A stretch of DNA of 32,068 nucleotides from Pseudomonadota bacterium (GCA_023393655.1 JAEWKP010000294.1:1-32068); one strand, 5' to 3'; numbered from the stretch's first letter, positions 21,535 to 30,254 are shown. Notes: a model not told the origin generated them from the letters alone. Numbers and translations: made by a program.

Positions 21535-22725
21535 TCAGGCCGCCGGGCCGGGCCGCTTCCGCACGAAGCTGACGGCGGCGAGGCCCGTTGCCGTCAGAAG
21601 CCAGATCAGCAGGTTCATCGATTGCGGCCAGAGCGTCACGAGCCAGCTGATCAGCACGGTCAGCGCCGCGCTGAAGCCGAGCTGCGTTGCGCCCAATAAT
21701 CCCGCTGCCGAGCCGGCCAGTTCCGGGCGTGCCGAAAGCGCCTCTGCCGTCGCGCCGGGGATCGTCATGCCGTTTCCCATCGCATTCACGGCCAGTGGCA
21801 GGAACAAGGCCAATGGCGACCACCAGGGCGTGAACGACAGGGCCATCGCCACGGCCGTTCCGGCGAAGGAAATCATCAGTCCGCGCCGCACCATCGTCTG
21901 CGTGCCGACACGCACCGCCAGCCGCGACATCGTGAAATTGCCGATCATGTAGCCGAGCGCGTTGAGGATGAAATACGTGCCGTAGACATCCGAGCCGCGG
22001 CCCATCGTCTCGACGACGATATAGGGCGTCGCCGCGATGAACACGAAGAAGGCGGAGGAAGCCGACGATCCCGCGACGACGTTCAGCATGAAGTCGCGGT
22101 TGCGCACCAGTTCAGGAAAGACGCGGAAGACGCCGAGGAGTGAACTCTGCCGGCCGAGATTGGGCGCCGTCTCGGGCAGGCGCGCGAGCGTGAAGACGAG
22201 CACGGCGACGCCGAACAGCGTCATGAACCAGAAGATCGCGCGCCAGCCGAATGTGGTCTCGATCTGGCCGCCGAGCCAGGGCGCGAGCATCGGTGCCACC
22301 ACCATGACCATGGTGACGGTGGCGATCTGGCTTGCGGCATGGTCGCGGTCGGCGGTGTCGCGGATGATGGCGCGCGACAGGGCGAAGACGGCACCGCCGC
22401 CGGCCCCTTCCAGCACCCGCGCGATCAGCAGGATGTGAGTCGAGGGAGCGAATGCGCCCAGCACCGAACCCAGCACGAACAAGGCCACGCCGGCATTGAC
22501 ACAGGGGCGGCGCCCGAAGCGGTCCGATAGCGGCCCGATGATGAGTTGCGTCACGGCGACGGCGACCAGGAACAGCGTCAGCGTGAGCTGGATCGTGGCG
22601 TAGTTCGTGGTGAAATGCCGGGCGAGCGCCGGCGTCGCCGGAGCGAGCAGGTTGAGCGCGATCGGCTGCAGCGCCGAGATCGCGACGAGAATCGCGAGTG
22701 TCGGTTTGACCGCCGCCGCCGTCAC
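21535..22725 (-). CDS. Bcr/CflA-type MFS drug efflux transporter
   Basis: The 396-residue product is a 12-segment major facilitator of the Bcr/CflA drug-resistance type. It has 'ALNLLAPATPALARHFTTNYATIQLTLTLFL' at the start, MFS motif A 'GPLSDRFGRRPCVNAG', and the efflux motif C-like region 'RVLEGAGGGAVFALSRAIIRD'. The start is a GTG at 22725, which overlaps the stop of the upstream DMT gene as GTGA (22722-22725); no ATG is available near the true N-terminus. This implies translational coupling. Substrate unknown. It is convergent with the oxidoreductase, 22 bases apart. Confidence 0.9.
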   Translation of the reverse strand: MTAAAVKPTLAILVAISALQPIALNLLAPATPALARHFTTNYATIQLTLTLFLVAVAVTQLIIGPLSDRFGRRPCVNAGVALFVLGSVLGAFAPSTHILLIARVLEGAGGGAVFALSRAIIRDTADRDHAASQIATVTMVMVVAPMLAPWLGGQIETTFGWRAIFWFMTLFGVAVLVFTLARLPETAPNLGRQSSLLGVFRVFPELVRNRDFMLNVVAGSSASSAFFVFIAATPYIVVETMGRGSDVYGTYFILNALGYMIGNFTMSRLAVRVGTQTMVRRGLMISFAGTAVAMALSFTPWWSPLALFLPLAVNAMGNGMTIPGATAEALSARPELAGSAAGLLGATQLGFSAALTVLISWLVTLWPQSMNLLIWLLTATGLAAVSFVRKRPGPAA

Positions 22726-23624
22726 GCGGCCGGCTTTCGCGTGAGCTTCAGGTTGGAATCGGGCCGCACGCGCTGCCGGTGCATGGTGTAGAGCCCGCTG
22801 CCGACGATGAGCGTGACGCCGATGGCGGCGTAGAGATCCGGCACGTCGCCCCAGACGACATAGCCCAGCACGGTCGCGAAGACGATGATGGCGTAGCGGT
22901 ATTGCGAGATCACGCCGACATCGGTGCGCCGGAAGGCGCTGATGATGAAGAAGGTGCCGATCGTCACCAGAACGGCGGCGAGCGCGATATAGACGGTTTC
23001 CAGCCGCCAGACCGGCAGCCACGCTTCTGTGAGGCCATAGGCGACGGCGACGAGGCCGACGAGGATCGTCGTGGTCAGCGACACCACGGTCGAGGGGACT
23101 TCGGCACCGATGGTGCGGGTCGTCAGGTCCCGGCCGGCGACGAGACAGGCGCTGATCACGGCGACGATGGCGGCGGCATTGAACGATTCGGCACCCGGAC
23201 GCACCACGCACAGCACGCCGATGAAGCCGACGGTCAGTGCCATCGCGCGCCGCCAGCCGACGCTCTCGATCCGTAGCAGCACCGCGAGCGCGACGATGAG
23301 CAGCGGAGAGGCCATGTTGATCGCGGTGAGGTTGGCGAGCGGCATCAGGCCCAGCGACCAGCCGAAGGTCAGCGCACTGAAGGCCTCGAGAATGCCCCGC
23401 TGCAGCACGCGTGGACGGAACGCCAGGTGCAGCCGGTCGTTTTCCCGCGCCGCGAAAACGAGCGCGAGGCCGACCACGACCGCGAAGCCGGTCCTGAGTG
23501 CGATCGCCTGTCCGGCCGGATAGATCTCGCGGGCGAGCTTCATGAACACGTCGTTGACGACGAAAAGCGACATCGCGACGAGCATGAAGATAATGCCGCG
23601 GCGGTTTTCGGCAGCGCTGGCCAA
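22722..23624 (-). CDS. DMT superfamily (EamA) transporter
   Basis: This 300-residue inner-membrane protein has ten predicted membrane segments formed by two EamA repeats, starting 'RRGIIFMLVAMSLFVVNDVFMKLAREIYPAGQ' and including 'QYRYAIIVFATVLGYVVWGDVPD' in the second repeat. Members export metabolites or amino acids; the substrate is unknown. A TTG at 23624 is preferred as start since AGGA lies 9 bases upstream and the product then begins 'LASAAENRRG', typical of the family. An in-frame ATG at 23690 would add 22 polar residues without a ribosome site. It is translationally coupled to the MFS gene downstream. Confidence 0.85.
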   Translation of the reverse strand: MASAAENRRGIIFMLVAMSLFVVNDVFMKLAREIYPAGQAIALRTGFAVVVGLALVFAARENDRLHLAFRPRVLQRGILEAFSALTFGWSLGLMPLANLTAINMASPLLIVALAVLLRIESVGWRRAMALTVGFIGVLCVVRPGAESFNAAAIVAVISACLVAGRDLTTRTIGAEVPSTVVSLTTTILVGLVAVAYGLTEAWLPVWRLETVYIALAAVLVTIGTFFIISAFRRTDVGVISQYRYAIIVFATVLGYVVWGDVPDLYAAIGVTLIVGSGLYTMHRQRVRPDSNLKLTRKPAA

Positions 23625-23818
23625 GGGATGGAATCCTGTTCGGGAGGCTTCAGGCCGGCAGCCTGTCCGTATGCGCGGTAATCCAGCCATACAGGGGCTG
23701 GCGATGCGGGTCCAATGCGTCTCCGGCAGGGGCGGCGCGCGGCAACGTGGAGGCCTTTGTTAACCAGCCGGGACCATAACCGGACCCGAGCTTGACCTAT
23801 GGTGAGACTGGGTAGGGG

Positions 23819-25588
23819 ATGCAGGGCAGGATTCGACGCTGGTTAGGCGCCCGAACTCCGGTGGAGGAAGTCCCCGCTGCGGCCTTGCCTGTGGAGGACG
23901 TCACGTCTCGGCAGGCCAGCGCGATCCAGCCTTATGACCTATCCGCCCACGATGCCGTCGATGATATCGAGCGGGACATCCTGTTCGCGATGCAGCAGCT
24001 CACGAAGGAATTGGGCGAGGTCGAGCAGCGTTCGACCGAGTCCGAAAGCAGCTCGCGTACCATTCTCGAGAATGCCGGCAGCATGCGCAGCGCCGTCGGT
24101 GCCGCCAGCGAGAACGCCTCCGCTCTTGCTGCGGCGACCCACCAGGTCTCGCAGGCAGCCGAGCAGGTCGACGGAGCGGTGGGCAGCGTTCGCGACAGGC
24201 TCGATGCCGCCCTGTCGCGGGCTGGCGAGGCTGCGGTGATGCTGGATGGCCTGGCCGCCGCGACTGGAGAGATCAAGGGGATCGCCGATTCGATCGCCGA
24301 GATCGCGCGCCAGACCAACCTCCTCGCACTCAACGCGGCGATCGAGGCCGCCCGCGCCGGTGAGGCAGGGCGGGGTTTCGGGATCGTCGCTCACGAGGTC
24401 AAATCCCTCGCCGTGGAGGTCAGCGACGCTGTTGGCCATATCCGCGAGCGTGTCGACCGGCTGACCCGTGCCGCGCAGGGCTCGACCGGCATCGTCAACG
24501 ACACCCTGGAGATCGTCCGGGGCGTCAATCCGATCATGGTGACGATCGGACGGGCTTCCCAGGAGCAGGTGAGTTCGACCGCGGACCTCTCCCGCAACGC
24601 GCGGGAAACGGCGCTCTTCGTCGAGGGCGTCGCGCGGCGGGCCGACGAGATCGACCGGGTCGCGCATGAGACGGTGGCCGAAAACGAGCGCGCCCGCCGG
24701 GCTACGCAGAAGGGCAGTCGCCTGGTCGGCAACATGCTCAGGCGCTTCAAGCCAGCGCTGCGCCATTCGGCCTTCGCGGACCGGCGTCGCTTCGACCGCT
24801 TTCCCACGGCCCGCAGCGCGCATCTTGCGCTCGGCAGTGCCGATCTGTCCGGCCGGTTGGCCGATCTCGGCCGGGGCGGTGCCTTGCTGGCCGGCTTGCA
24901 TCAGGCCCGGTTGCCGATCGGTAGCGCCGGCGTGGTCACGATCGAGGGCTTGCCGCCGCTGCCTTGCCGGATGACCGGCGCCAGCGAACTCGGCCTGCAC
25001 CTTGCCTTCGCGGACGATGCCGCGGCCGGCTGCTCTGAACTGGCGGGCATGATCGAGGAGATCGAGCGCTCGTGGCGTCCGCTGATCGAGCGCGCCCAGG
25101 ATTTCGCGCGCGAGACCGCGGCGGCGATGGAAGGCGCCATCGACCGCGGCATGCTCTCCGAGAGCGACCTGTTCGATCTCCGCTATGTGCCGGTCCCTGA
25201 AATCGAGCCGCGGCAATATCTGAGCCCGAGCCTGCCGGTACTCGAAACGGTCCTGCCGCCCCTGCTCGCCGGTGCGCTAGGCTCCGACAAACGTCTGGTT
25301 TTTGCTCTGCCGAGCGACCGCAACGGCTATGTCCCGGTGCATCATGCCGCCTGGTCTCAGCCGCCGCGCGCCGACGACCCAGTCTGGAACGCCGCGCATG
25401 CCCGCAATCGGCGGATCGTTGACAGCCGCGCGGGCTTGAGCGCCGGGCGCTCGATCCGCCCCTTCCTCATCCAACTCAGCCGGTACGAGCATGAGGACGG
25501 TCGTGCCGAATTGCTGAGCGAGATCAACGCCCCGCTACGCGTCCGCGGCCGGCACTGGGGTGGAGTCAGGATGGCTTATCGGCTTTGA
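23819..25588 (+). CDS. Soluble methyl-accepting chemotaxis protein with PilZ and C-terminal sensor-like domain
   Basis: The 589-residue protein has no membrane segment. Residues about 50-310 are the MCP signalling coiled coil, with the tip 'EIARQTNLLALNAAIEAARAGEAGRGFGIV' that contacts CheA/CheW; the usual Asp after 'VA' is His192. Residues about 320-410 resemble PilZ, which binds cyclic di-GMP: 'RRRFDRFPTARSA' supplies RxxxR, and 'LADLGRGGALL' replaces the usual DxSxxG with DLGRGG. Residues about 425-589 match a domain found at the end of some cytosolic MCPs, with 'NGYVPVHH', 'NRRIVDSRAGLSAG' and 'LRVRGRHWGGVRMAY'. So it probably links an internal signal and possibly c-di-GMP to the chemotaxis array. 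GGTAGGGG directly abuts the ATG, a poor ribosome-site spacing. Confidence 0.88.
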   Translation: MQGRIRRWLGARTPVEEVPAAALPVEDVTSRQASAIQPYDLSAHDAVDDIERDILFAMQQLTKELGEVEQRSTESESSSRTILENAGSMRSAVGAASENASALAAATHQVSQAAEQVDGAVGSVRDRLDAALSRAGEAAVMLDGLAAATGEIKGIADSIAEIARQTNLLALNAAIEAARAGEAGRGFGIVAHEVKSLAVEVSDAVGHIRERVDRLTRAAQGSTGIVNDTLEIVRGVNPIMVTIGRASQEQVSSTADLSRNARETALFVEGVARRADEIDRVAHETVAENERARRATQKGSRLVGNMLRRFKPALRHSAFADRRRFDRFPTARSAHLALGSADLSGRLADLGRGGALLAGLHQARLPIGSAGVVTIEGLPPLPCRMTGASELGLHLAFADDAAAGCSELAGMIEEIERSWRPLIERAQDFARETAAAMEGAIDRGMLSESDLFDLRYVPVPEIEPRQYLSPSLPVLETVLPPLLAGALGSDKRLVFALPSDRNGYVPVHHAAWSQPPRADDPVWNAAHARNRRIVDSRAGLSAGRSIRPFLIQLSRYEHEDGRAELLSEINAPLRVRGRHWGGVRMAYRL

Positions 25589-25627
25589 TGGGTTGCCGTC
25601 GCGCCTGACGCGCAAATCTGGAACCAC

Positions 25628-25793
25628 CTGTCATCCCGTGCGCGCTGCGGCATGTGAATGCCGCTGCGCAGACACGGGACCGTCCTCCGGAAAGGGCGCC
25701 TTTTCAGAAGGCCGCAAATAGAGGCGCCTTCTCGTCGCGCGGTCCCGTGTCTGCAGCGCACCGCTTCGCGCTGCACCGCGCACGGGATGACAG
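25628..25793. repeat. Palindromic intergenic repeat (REP/MITE-like), copy 2
   Basis: A 166-base nested palindrome fills the gap between the convergent MCP and vWA-like genes. The outer arms (25628-25643 and 25778-25793) are a perfect 16-bp inverted repeat starting CTGTCATCCCGTG. A second perfect 15-bp pair lies at 25668-25682 and 25740-25754 (GCAGACACGGGACCG and complement). Smaller hairpins sit between them, such as GCGGCAT-gtga-ATGCCGC. The end sequence CTGTCATCCCG is shared with copy 1 at 3062. No coding frame is convincing inside. Confidence 0.8.
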
Positions 25794-25807
25794 CGTGTGC
25801 CGCCGGC

Positions 25808-26572
25808 CTACAGCCTGTCCCAGTTCACGCTGATATTGAGCTTCTGAAACGCTTGCTTCCACAGCGTCGCCGCTTGCTCGAGCCGCGCCGCGTCATACAC
25901 GCCCTGGACCTGATGCACGCTCAGCTCCCAGCCCGCCGCGCCCGAATCCTGCCAGACCTTGCCGAGCAGCCGCCGTAAACGCTCCGGATCGCGTGCGCCG
26001 GCGCCGCTGCCGAAGACGGTGAACTGACCCGAGTTCTGCAGCATGTCGGAGACGAGCAGGATCTTGCGGTCGCCGGCCGGGACGCGGTTCTCGCGGCGCG
26101 AGGCGACATCGCCGATCGCCTCGACGATCGGGGACTGGTTGCCCTTGCCGGGCTGGGTCAGCACGGTCAGCGCCTCGTCGAGCGGCCGGCCGAATTTCTC
26201 GACCCATTTGACGTATTCGCGTCGCGGGTTGCCGATCAATTCGCTCGCGGTCTTGCCGGGGTTGCAGAGCGAGACCAGCGACGGAAAGCCGGGCTCGAAC
26301 ACGTCGTTGAAGACATAGATCGACAGCATCCGGTCGGTCGGCAATTCGTCGCCGACCTGTTTCACCAGCGCCTTCAGCCGATTTGCCTGCACCTCGCTCC
26401 ACGGGTCGCTCTTGTCGACGAGGATGAGGGTGTGCCCGACCGGCCCGGTCTTCGGGCACAGGGTCTCCTGGTCGCGCGGCGGGCCGCGCAGCAGGGACGG
26501 CGCCGCGAAGAAGCCGACAAGGCCAAGCCCGGCGAGCACGGAGGCGACGATCGCCCAGTTCTCGGTCTTCAT
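25808..26572 (-). CDS. Membrane-anchored vWA-like protein of unknown function
   Basis: The 254-residue product has an N-terminal membrane anchor (about 6-28) and a domain that looks like a von Willebrand A fold. 'HTLILVDKSDPWSEVQ' (Asp53, Ser55) is placed like the metal-site strand, though the usual DxSxS is DKSDP. Later strands include 'MLSIYVFND', 'LVSLCNPGK', 'GNQSPIVEAIGDV' and 'RKILLVSDMLQNS', the last with the acidic residue expected opposite the first motif. This pattern is conserved in a family of hypothetical proteins I remember without an assigned role. It follows the coiled-coil membrane protein by 10 bases, with AAAGG as ribosome site spanning the preceding stop, so the two are co-translated. 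Confidence 0.75.
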   Translation of the reverse strand: MKTENWAIVASVLAGLGLVGFFAAPSLLRGPPRDQETLCPKTGPVGHTLILVDKSDPWSEVQANRLKALVKQVGDELPTDRMLSIYVFNDVFEPGFPSLVSLCNPGKTASELIGNPRREYVKWVEKFGRPLDEALTVLTQPGKGNQSPIVEAIGDVASRRENRVPAGDRKILLVSDMLQNSGQFTVFGSGAGARDPERLRRLLGKVWQDSGAAGWELSVHQVQGVYDAARLEQAATLWKQAFQKLNISVNWDRL

Positions 26573-26582
26573 CTGTCAGCCT

Positions 26583-28052
26583 TTAGCGCGGCATTGCGGC
26601 GAAATCCTCCGCCGTCTGCTTCTGGGCCGCTTCGTCCTGCTCGAAGGCTTCGCGCCCGGCCTGTGCCGCCCGGAGCTTCACCTGCTCGATCTCGCCGGCG
26701 AGGTCGATGCCGCGCAGCAGCACCAGCCGGTCCTTGAGCTTGGCCTCGATCAGCGCCGGCATGCTGGTGAGCTGCTGCTCGAAATCGTCGATCTGGCGCC
26801 GCGCCGCGACATATTCCGGCAGTTCCGCCGGCTGGTCGATCTCGGCGAGGTTGAGCGATTGCGTGAAATAGGCCGGGGCCAGATCGGTGCGGACCCGGAG
26901 ATTGGCCTCGCGATACTGCATCATCGCCGCGTCCTTGGCGGCGCGCAATTGCCCGAGTCGGGAGATATAGAGATCGCGCGCCTTCTCGGCTGCCGCCTTC
27001 ACGCCCTGCAGCTTGCCGAGTTCGTCGCGGCAATCCTCGCGGAAGCCATCGACCTGGGTGCGGATCCCCTCCAGCTCCGGCAGCAATTCGGCATCGAGCC
27101 GGCGCCGCTCCTCCTCGACCGCGCTCCAGCGCTGGCGCCAGCGCTTATAGGCGGTGGCGTGGCCGGGATAGCTGCCGAAGGCGGTATAGCCCTTGGTCGC
27201 CGAGACGAAGGCCACGAGGCAGCCGATGATGACCAGCGCGACCGACTTGATGTCGTAGATCGCGAACGGATTCTCCATCATCCGCGGCATCACCTGGAAG
27301 GAGCGCGCGTCCGGGTTGGCGATCAGCATCTCCCGGTAATGCCCGACCGCGAGGTTGAACAGAACGATCAACCCGATCATCCCGGCATAGGCCGGCAGCG
27401 CCCAGAACAGGTGCGAGCTTTTCACATGCTGGCAATAGCGCGCCGGTCCGACCCCCATGAAGAAGCCGAGCGCGATGTTGAGCGCCGAGATGATGACGGC
27501 GGTCGCCGCGCCGCCGACCAGGCCGAAATCGCTGGCTTCGGCGAAGAAATTGCCGTTGAGCAAGCTTTCGATCACCAGCGGCACGACCAGGAAGAACAGG
27601 ATGAACTGCCACTTGTCGAGCTTGGGATCGGCTCGCCGCTTGTTCTCGTAGTTGAAGAAGGCGTATTCGCGCTTGGCCCGGAGCGCATCGTAGACGCGCT
27701 GTTCCAGCTCGCCGCCATGCTTGCTCAGCATCGCGCGCATCGTCGCCTCGACGCCGCGCACGCGGCCTTCGAAGCGCTGCTGCGTGAACAGTTCGCGTCG
27801 GCTGATGATCTCGGCCTGGATGGCATTGAGGCTCGCCGCCGCTTCCTGCCGCAGCGTGGCGAAATGCTCGCGCGCCCGGGCGACCAGCGTCTGCTCGGTC
27901 TGCGAGAGCATCGTCGCGTTCGCCGGCGGCTGGTTCTCGACCGCGTCGCTGGCGCCATGATGCCCGGCCTTGACCGCCTCCGCCAGGTGATGAGCTGTCG
28001 GGGCAGGCGTCATGCGCACGACCCGCGAAGTTGCGCCGTCGTCATTCGCCAT
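26583..28052 (-). CDS. Coiled-coil / four-helix membrane protein of unknown function
   Basis: The 489-residue product has a polar N-terminus (1-45), a helical coiled-coil region (about 50-140), four membrane segments (about 148-164, 176-200, 215-236, 268-285), and a long C-terminal coiled coil (about 300-480) rich in Glu, Arg, Lys and Ala. I do not recognise the family. The layout, with large soluble helical arms on both sides of a small membrane core, suggests a scaffold or mechanical coupling protein rather than a transporter, which is inference. It overlaps the upstream membrane-protein gene by 11 bases and lies 10 bases from the vWA-like gene, forming a three-gene cassette. Confidence 0.75.
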   Translation of the reverse strand: MANDDGATSRVVRMTPAPTAHHLAEAVKAGHHGASDAVENQPPANATMLSQTEQTLVARAREHFATLRQEAAASLNAIQAEIISRRELFTQQRFEGRVRGVEATMRAMLSKHGGELEQRVYDALRAKREYAFFNYENKRRADPKLDKWQFILFFLVVPLVIESLLNGNFFAEASDFGLVGGAATAVIISALNIALGFFMGVGPARYCQHVKSSHLFWALPAYAGMIGLIVLFNLAVGHYREMLIANPDARSFQVMPRMMENPFAIYDIKSVALVIIGCLVAFVSATKGYTAFGSYPGHATAYKRWRQRWSAVEEERRRLDAELLPELEGIRTQVDGFREDCRDELGKLQGVKAAAEKARDLYISRLGQLRAAKDAAMMQYREANLRVRTDLAPAYFTQSLNLAEIDQPAELPEYVAARRQIDDFEQQLTSMPALIEAKLKDRLVLLRGIDLAGEIEQVKLRAAQAGREAFEQDEAAQKQTAEDFAAMPR

Positions 28053-28641
28053 GGGCGGCTCGCATCAGGAAATGGCGGGCTTCGACGATATCAGTCCAGA
28101 AATCGCGGAAGCCGGGATAGGCCGGGCGGAGATACGCGCGCTTGAACCATAGCGTCAGCACGACGAGCCCGCAGAGGCCGAGTGTGGGCAAGAGAGCACC
28201 AGCGAGAGCCGGCACTCCCTCGGCCGACAGGTGCAAGACCATCAACGCCAGTCCCAGCGCGCTCGCGAGGGCCAGCAGGGCGAGGACGCAGTGGCGGCCG
28301 GTATCGTAGGCGAGCTGGAGGGCTGCGGTCATGATGACGATGGCGAAGGCCGCGCAGAGTTCGAGCACGGCAATTCCCGCGACGACAGCCGCGATACCGG
28401 CCATGATCCCCGTCGGAGAGGCCGGCGAGAGCACGAGGAAGACGCCGCGCGCTGAGGACCCGGCCAGGAACAGGCAGAACAGCAGGGTGGCGAGAAGCAG
28501 CATGGCGATCAGGGGCAGGGGACGCCGCAGGCCGGCAGCCATGATGGCGAGCCGCGCCGCATGGGTCTGCCTCACGGCGGCGTCGAACGCGCGCGCGGCC
28601 GCTTTTGCCCGGCCTGCCATCGCCTTGAACTGTAACCGCAT
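28042..28641 (-). CDS. Polytopic membrane protein of unknown function
   Basis: The 199-residue product begins with a basic amphipathic stretch 'MRLQFKAMAGRAKAAARAF' and has about five hydrophobic segments: around 'LPLIAMLLLATLLFCLFLAG', two across 'GIMAGIAAVVAGIAVLELCAAFAIVIMTAAL', 'CVLALLALASALGLALMVLHL' and 'GALLPTLGLCGLVVLTLWF'. It ends in a soluble tail 'YPGFRDFWTDIVEARHF'. No family was recognised. The ATG at 28641 has GGTGGAG just upstream and is favoured over the ATG at 28692. The last 11 bases overlap the coiled-coil protein gene. It lies 76 bases downstream of moaA on the same strand, so it may be read through from moaA or have its own promoter. Confidence 0.7.
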   Translation of the reverse strand: MRLQFKAMAGRAKAAARAFDAAVRQTHAARLAIMAAGLRRPLPLIAMLLLATLLFCLFLAGSSARGVFLVLSPASPTGIMAGIAAVVAGIAVLELCAAFAIVIMTAALQLAYDTGRHCVLALLALASALGLALMVLHLSAEGVPALAGALLPTLGLCGLVVLTLWFKRAYLRPAYPGFRDFWTDIVEARHFLMRAAHGE

Positions 28642-28717
28642 GCAACTCCACCCGTCGGCCCGGACGGTGACCGCATTCGGCCAAGGGGTCAAGCGAGCGG
28701 CAGGCGTCCCGGCAGGC

Positions 28718-29767
28718 TCAGCCGCCGGTGACGCTCATGTGCCGGCCGACGGCCGGGCCGTTATGGCGGCGGTCAATGATGAAATCGTGCCCTTTCGGCT
28801 TGCGCGCGATCGCCTCGTCCATGGCGCGGAAGAGCAGTGTATCGTCCTGCGAGGCCCGGACCGGCGCGCGCAGATCGGCGGCGTCCTCCTGGCCGAGGCA
28901 CATATAGAGCGTGCCGGTGCAGGTCAGGCGCACGCGGTTGCAGCTCTCGCAGAAATTATGGGTCAGCGGCGTGATGAAGCCGACGAGTCCGCCGGTCTCC
29001 TTGACGCGGACATAGCGTGCCGGCCCGCCGGTCCGGTAGGGATCGTCGACGAGCGTGTACTTGTCCATCAATCGGCCGCGCACCACCGAGAGCGGCAGGT
29101 ACTGGTCGACGCGGCCGACTTCGATCTCGCCCATCGGCATGACCTCGATCAGGGTCAGGTCCATGCCGAGCCCGTGCGACCAGAGCATCAGGTGCTCGAT
29201 CTCGTCGTCATTGACGCCTTTCAGCGCGACCGCGTTGATCTTGACCCGCATGCCGGCCTTGCGCGCCGCCTCGATGCCGTCGAGCACGACCTTGAGGTCG
29301 CCCCGGCGGGTGATCTCGCGGAACTTGTCGGGGTCGAGCGTGTCGATCGAAACGTTGATGCGGCGCACGCCATAGCCGGCGAGTTCGCCGGCATAGCGAT
29401 GCAGCAGTGAGCCATTGGTGGTCAGCGTCAATTCGTCCAGCGCGCCCGAGGTGAGATGGCGCGAGAGCGAGCGGAACAGGCTCATGATGTCGCGGCGCAC
29501 CAAGGGCTCGCCGCCGGTCAGGCGCAGTTTGCGGGTGCCGCGCGCGACGAAGGCGCTGGCGATCCGGTCGAGTTCTTCCAGCGTCAGCAGTTCCTTGCGA
29601 GGCAGGAACTTCATGTCCTCGGACATGCAATAGACGCAGCGGAAATCGCAGCGATCCGTCACCGAGATGCGCAGATAGGAAATCTTGCGGCCGAACGGGT
29701 CGACCAGGGGCGACCGCGTCAGCGGCTTCATGTCGTCGAGCAGCACGTCTGCCTCACGTTCCCGCAT
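28718..29767 (-). CDS. moaA: GTP 3',8-cyclase (molybdenum cofactor synthesis)
   Basis: MoaA is a radical-SAM enzyme that converts GTP to 3',8-cH2GTP, the first step of molybdopterin synthesis. The 349-residue product has the N-terminal cluster motif 'DRCDFRCVYC' (Cys40, 44, 47), 'KLRLTGGEPLVRRDI', and the second cluster 'NFCESCNRVRLTC.GTLYMCLG' with C-x2-C-x13-C spacing. It ends in 'SVTGG', the usual GG tail needed for activity. The start at 29767 is tentative; an ATG at 29731 ('MKPLTRSPLVDPFGRK') is equally possible. No other moa genes are in the window. It is divergent from the DUF971 gene. Confidence 0.95.
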   Translation of the reverse strand: MREREADVLLDDMKPLTRSPLVDPFGRKISYLRISVTDRCDFRCVYCMSEDMKFLPRKELLTLEELDRIASAFVARGTRKLRLTGGEPLVRRDIMSLFRSLSRHLTSGALDELTLTTNGSLLHRYAGELAGYGVRRINVSIDTLDPDKFREITRRGDLKVVLDGIEAARKAGMRVKINAVALKGVNDDEIEHLMLWSHGLGMDLTLIEVMPMGEIEVGRVDQYLPLSVVRGRLMDKYTLVDDPYRTGGPARYVRVKETGGLVGFITPLTHNFCESCNRVRLTCTGTLYMCLGQEDAADLRAPVRASQDDTLLFRAMDEAIARKPKGHDFIIDRRHNGPAVGRHMSVTGG

Positions 29768-29811
29768 TGTGGAGCGGCCGGTCCGCACGGGATGCGGGCG
29801 CGCCTTCACAT

Positions 29812-29821
29812 TGCTATAGCA
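29812..29821. promoter_or_regulatory. Palindrome in the moaA/DUF971 divergent gap
   Basis: TGCTATAGCA is a perfect 10-bp palindrome, with the -10-like TATAGC inside, in the 124-base gap between the divergent moaA and DUF971 starts. It may be a promoter element or operator. No well-spaced -35 was convincing on either strand. Confidence 0.25.
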
Positions 29822-29891
29822 TGACATTGGCACTGCGCTCGTGAAGGTCAAGCGCCTGAACACGGCAGCCTGCGAAGGACGAATACCACCC

Positions 29892-30254
29892 ATGTCATCC
29901 TGGCCGACCGAACTGCGCCTCTCAAAGAACCGCCGAACCCTGCATGTCGCCTTCGAGGACGGTGCGCAATTCGCGTTGCCGGCCGAGCTTCTGCGCGTCG
30001 AAAGCCCCTCGGCCGAGGTCCAGGGCCACCATCCCAGCCAGAAGACGATCGTTCCCGGCAAGGCCGAGGTCGAGATCCTCAGGGTCGAACCGGTCGGCCA
30101 TTACGCGGTCAGGCTCGGTTTCGACGACATGCACGATACCGGCATCTATGCCTGGGATTATCTGCGCGAGCTCGGCGAGCAGCGCGAGGAGAAGATGCGC
30201 GCCTATGTCGCGGCCCTGGCCGAGAAGGGGCTGTCGCGCGAGCGAAAGCGCTGA
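29892..30254 (+). CDS. DUF971 (gamma-butyrobetaine hydroxylase-like N-terminal) domain protein
   Basis: The 120-residue product fits the small stand-alone DUF971 family: 'PTELRLSKNRRTLHVAFEDG', 'FALPAELLRVESPSAEVQGH', 'VEILRVEPVGHYAVRLGFDDMHDTGIYAWDYLRELG'. The same fold forms the N-terminal domain of gamma-butyrobetaine hydroxylase and is fused to ApbC/Mrp Fe-S carriers in some bacteria, hinting at an Fe-S related role (family knowledge). The ATG at 29892 is chosen since 'SSWPTELRL' begins the conserved part; an in-frame ATG at 29841 is less likely. Its neighbour moaA also needs Fe-S clusters. Confidence 0.88.
   Translation: MSSWPTELRLSKNRRTLHVAFEDGAQFALPAELLRVESPSAEVQGHHPSQKTIVPGKAEVEILRVEPVGHYAVRLGFDDMHDTGIYAWDYLRELGEQREEKMRAYVAALAEKGLSRERKR

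Noticed and set aside
26412..28145. A plus-strand open frame of 577 residues
   Set aside because: It lies antisense to the coiled-coil membrane protein, with repetitive Arg/Leu/Ala/Asp composition typical of a shadow frame and no domain.
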